In this document: positions 7,090-7,749 of the stretch, piece by piece
How positions within the stretch are numbered: the first letter of the stretch is position 1
Layout of the letters: every line of letters starts with the position of its first letter
Source: Fusobacteriales bacterium
Lineage (GTDB): Bacteria > Fusobacteriota > Fusobacteriia > Fusobacteriales > Leptotrichiaceae
Length of the DNA: 7,749 bases
NCBI GenBank assembly: GCA_031285605.1
Contig: JAITVW010000104.1
Span: forward strand, 1-7,749
Direction: 5' to 3'
The notes under the pieces: model-generated
What the model saw: the letters and a program-made list of their open reading frames with translations, nothing else
Told to the model about the DNA's origin: nothing
Database searches by the model: none
Translations under genes and position numbers: made by a program

Positions 7090-7524
7090 ATGAATAAAAA
7101 GTTTTTACCTATTAAATCAACTTTTTTTGATGATTTAATTAAAAGAGATAATTTTTTCAAAGATAATCTCTTTGACGATTTTTTTAGTTTCAAATCTTCT
7201 CTTCCAGCACTTAATGTTTCAGAAGATGATTATAATTATCAGATTGATGTTGCTTATCCGGGAGCAAAAAAAGAAAATTTTACTGTTCAGATAAAAGATA
7301 ATAATCTGGTTATCAAATATGAAAATAAAACTGAAAACAAAGTAGAAGAGAAAAATTATCATAAAAAAGAGTTTTCTTCCGAGTCATTTATAAGAACTCT
7401 TGAAATTCCGCAAAACTGCGATATTGAAAATATCAAAAGCAAATATGAGGACGGTATACTCAACATAAATATTCCTAAACTGGAAAAACCAGAAGAAAAT
7501 ATAAAAATTGTGGATATTGAGTAA
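7090..7524 (+). CDS. Small heat-shock protein, Hsp20/alpha-crystallin family
   Basis: This 144-aa ATP-independent holdase chaperone is expected to bind unfolding proteins in the cytoplasm as large oligomers and pass them to DnaK-type refolding. The N-terminal arm (1-37) is Phe/Asp/Lys-rich, as usual. The alpha-crystallin domain spans about 38-131. It includes LNVSEDDYNYQIDVAYPGAK (41-60), LVIKYENK (73-80), EFSSESFIRTLEIP (94-107) and the hallmark YEDGILNINIPK (119-130). The C-terminal I-x-I anchor is IKI at 138-140. Length and order are normal and complete. The ATG is preceded by AAGAGGTGA (7075-7083), a good ribosome site. The gene is monocistronic: it has its own promoter, ends in two hairpins, and is divergent from tRNA-Gln. 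The gene could be named hsp20, hsp18 or ibpA, and the sequence does not decide between these. Confidence 0.95.
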   Translation: MNKKFLPIKSTFFDDLIKRDNFFKDNLFDDFFSFKSSLPALNVSEDDYNYQIDVAYPGAKKENFTVQIKDNNLVIKYENKTENKVEEKNYHKKEFSSESFIRTLEIPQNCDIENIKSKYEDGILNINIPKLEKPEENIKIVDIE

Positions 7525-7544
7525 TGGCTCTTCCATATACAAAA

Positions 7545-7567
7545 GGGCTGTGATTAAATCACAGTCT
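7545..7567 (+). terminator. First hsp20 terminator hairpin
   Basis: CTGTGAT (7548-7554) pairs with ATCACAG (7558-7564) around a tight TAA loop. Wobble and GC pairs extend the stem to 7545-7567. It is followed by a weak T-run (TCTTATAT). It starts 20 bp after the hsp20 stop codon and probably gives only partial termination. Confidence 0.6.
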
Positions 7568-7572
7568 TATAT

Positions 7573-7610
7573 AAAAGAAGCTGTCAGGTTAATTTCAGAC
7601 AGCTTCTTTT
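7573..7610. terminator. Second hsp20 terminator, strong and bidirectional
   Basis: A perfect 13-bp stem AAAAGAAGCTGTC (7573-7585) / GACAGCTTCTTTT (7598-7610) with a 12-nt loop is followed by TTTTATT on the plus strand. Because the stem begins with AAAA, the minus-strand copy also ends in TTTT and can stop transcription coming from the right. Confidence 0.88.
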
Positions 7611-7705
7611 ATTAAAGGGGGTATATGAAAAAGGGAGTGCGCGAAATTCTCTGTAAATTAAGCTTTCTATAATAAATGATTTAACACATGTACTATTTTT
7701 TACTC

Positions 7706-7714
7706 TGCTATAAT
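7706..7714 (+). promoter_or_regulatory. Possible extended -10 promoter for a gene right of the window
   Basis: TGCTATAAT is a perfect extended -10 element on the plus strand. No good -35 box lies 16-18 bp upstream, but extended -10 promoters can work without one. The start would be near 7721, with a downstream gene starting beyond 7749. Confidence 0.45.
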
Positions 7715-7740
7715 ATACCTTGTAAATGACAGCATGTCAA
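7712..7740 (-). promoter_or_regulatory. Possible minus-strand promoter facing the hsp20 terminator
   Basis: On the minus strand TTGACA (7735-7740) and TATATT (7712-7717) are spaced by 17 bp. This is a near-consensus sigma70 site. The transcript would start near 7706 and run into the bidirectional terminator at 7573-7610. No sizeable minus-strand reading frame lies between them. Confidence 0.5.
7727..7739. repeat. Short inverted repeat TGACA-GCA-TGTCA
   Basis: The 5-bp arms overlap the -35 box of the minus-strand promoter (7735-7740) and lie just downstream of the predicted start of the plus-strand promoter. The position suits an operator or a 5' UTR hairpin, but the arms are short. Confidence 0.3.
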
Positions 7741-7749
7741 GGGAACATC

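Noticed and set aside
6966..7193. Minus-strand 75-aa reading frame
   Set aside because: It lies antisense to the hsp20 promoter and 5' coding region. Its Lys/Ser/Leu-rich product is what antisense of AT-rich DNA gives, and it would run through two well-formed promoters.

Overview
The window comes from an AT-rich bacterium, most likely a member of Fusobacteriota. The best taxonomic clue is the first 40-50 bases, which hold the 5' end of a 16S rRNA gene on the minus strand. Its reading 'GGATGAACGCTGACAGAATG' is typical of Fusobacterium/Leptotrichia/Sebaldella 16S. The strongly A/T-biased codons, clean AGGAGG-type ribosome sites and near-consensus sigma70-type promoters fit this. Family level (Leptotrichiaceae, for example Sebaldella or Leptotrichia) is only an inference.

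Layout from left to right: (1) 1-489 holds the 16S start (minus), its leader, a strong rrn promoter at 148-176 with an A-rich upstream element, and a hairpin at 397-434. (2) 490-6384 is a co-directional minus-strand block, read as pgi (glucose-6-phosphate isomerase), then an M18 aminopeptidase, then a very large intracellular GH13 alpha-glucan hydrolase. The last two are 12 bp apart and almost certainly co-transcribed. A near-consensus promoter precedes pgi. (3) 6385-6608 is a divergent intergenic region, followed on the plus strand by an unrecognised 46-aa small ORF (6609-6749) that ends at a bidirectional terminator. (4) tRNA-Gln(UUG) lies on the minus strand (6827-6901) under a consensus promoter. 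(5) hsp20, a small heat-shock protein, lies on the plus strand (7090-7524) with its own promoter, an inverted repeat centred on the -10 box, and two tandem terminator hairpins. (6) 7617-7749 has no convincing gene, but carries two promoter-like signals facing each other with overlapping -10 boxes.

Functionally this is mainly housekeeping DNA: rRNA, tRNA, glycolysis, intracellular peptide and alpha-glucan breakdown, and protein quality control. The glucan hydrolase would release glucose or maltodextrins inside the cell. After phosphorylation, these could enter glycolysis through Pgi, giving the block a loose carbohydrate theme. I do not see a phage, transposon, CRISPR array or defence system. 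The least explained elements are the small ORF at 6609-6749, the hsp20 promoter repeat, and the possible short minus-strand RNA at about 7570-7706.
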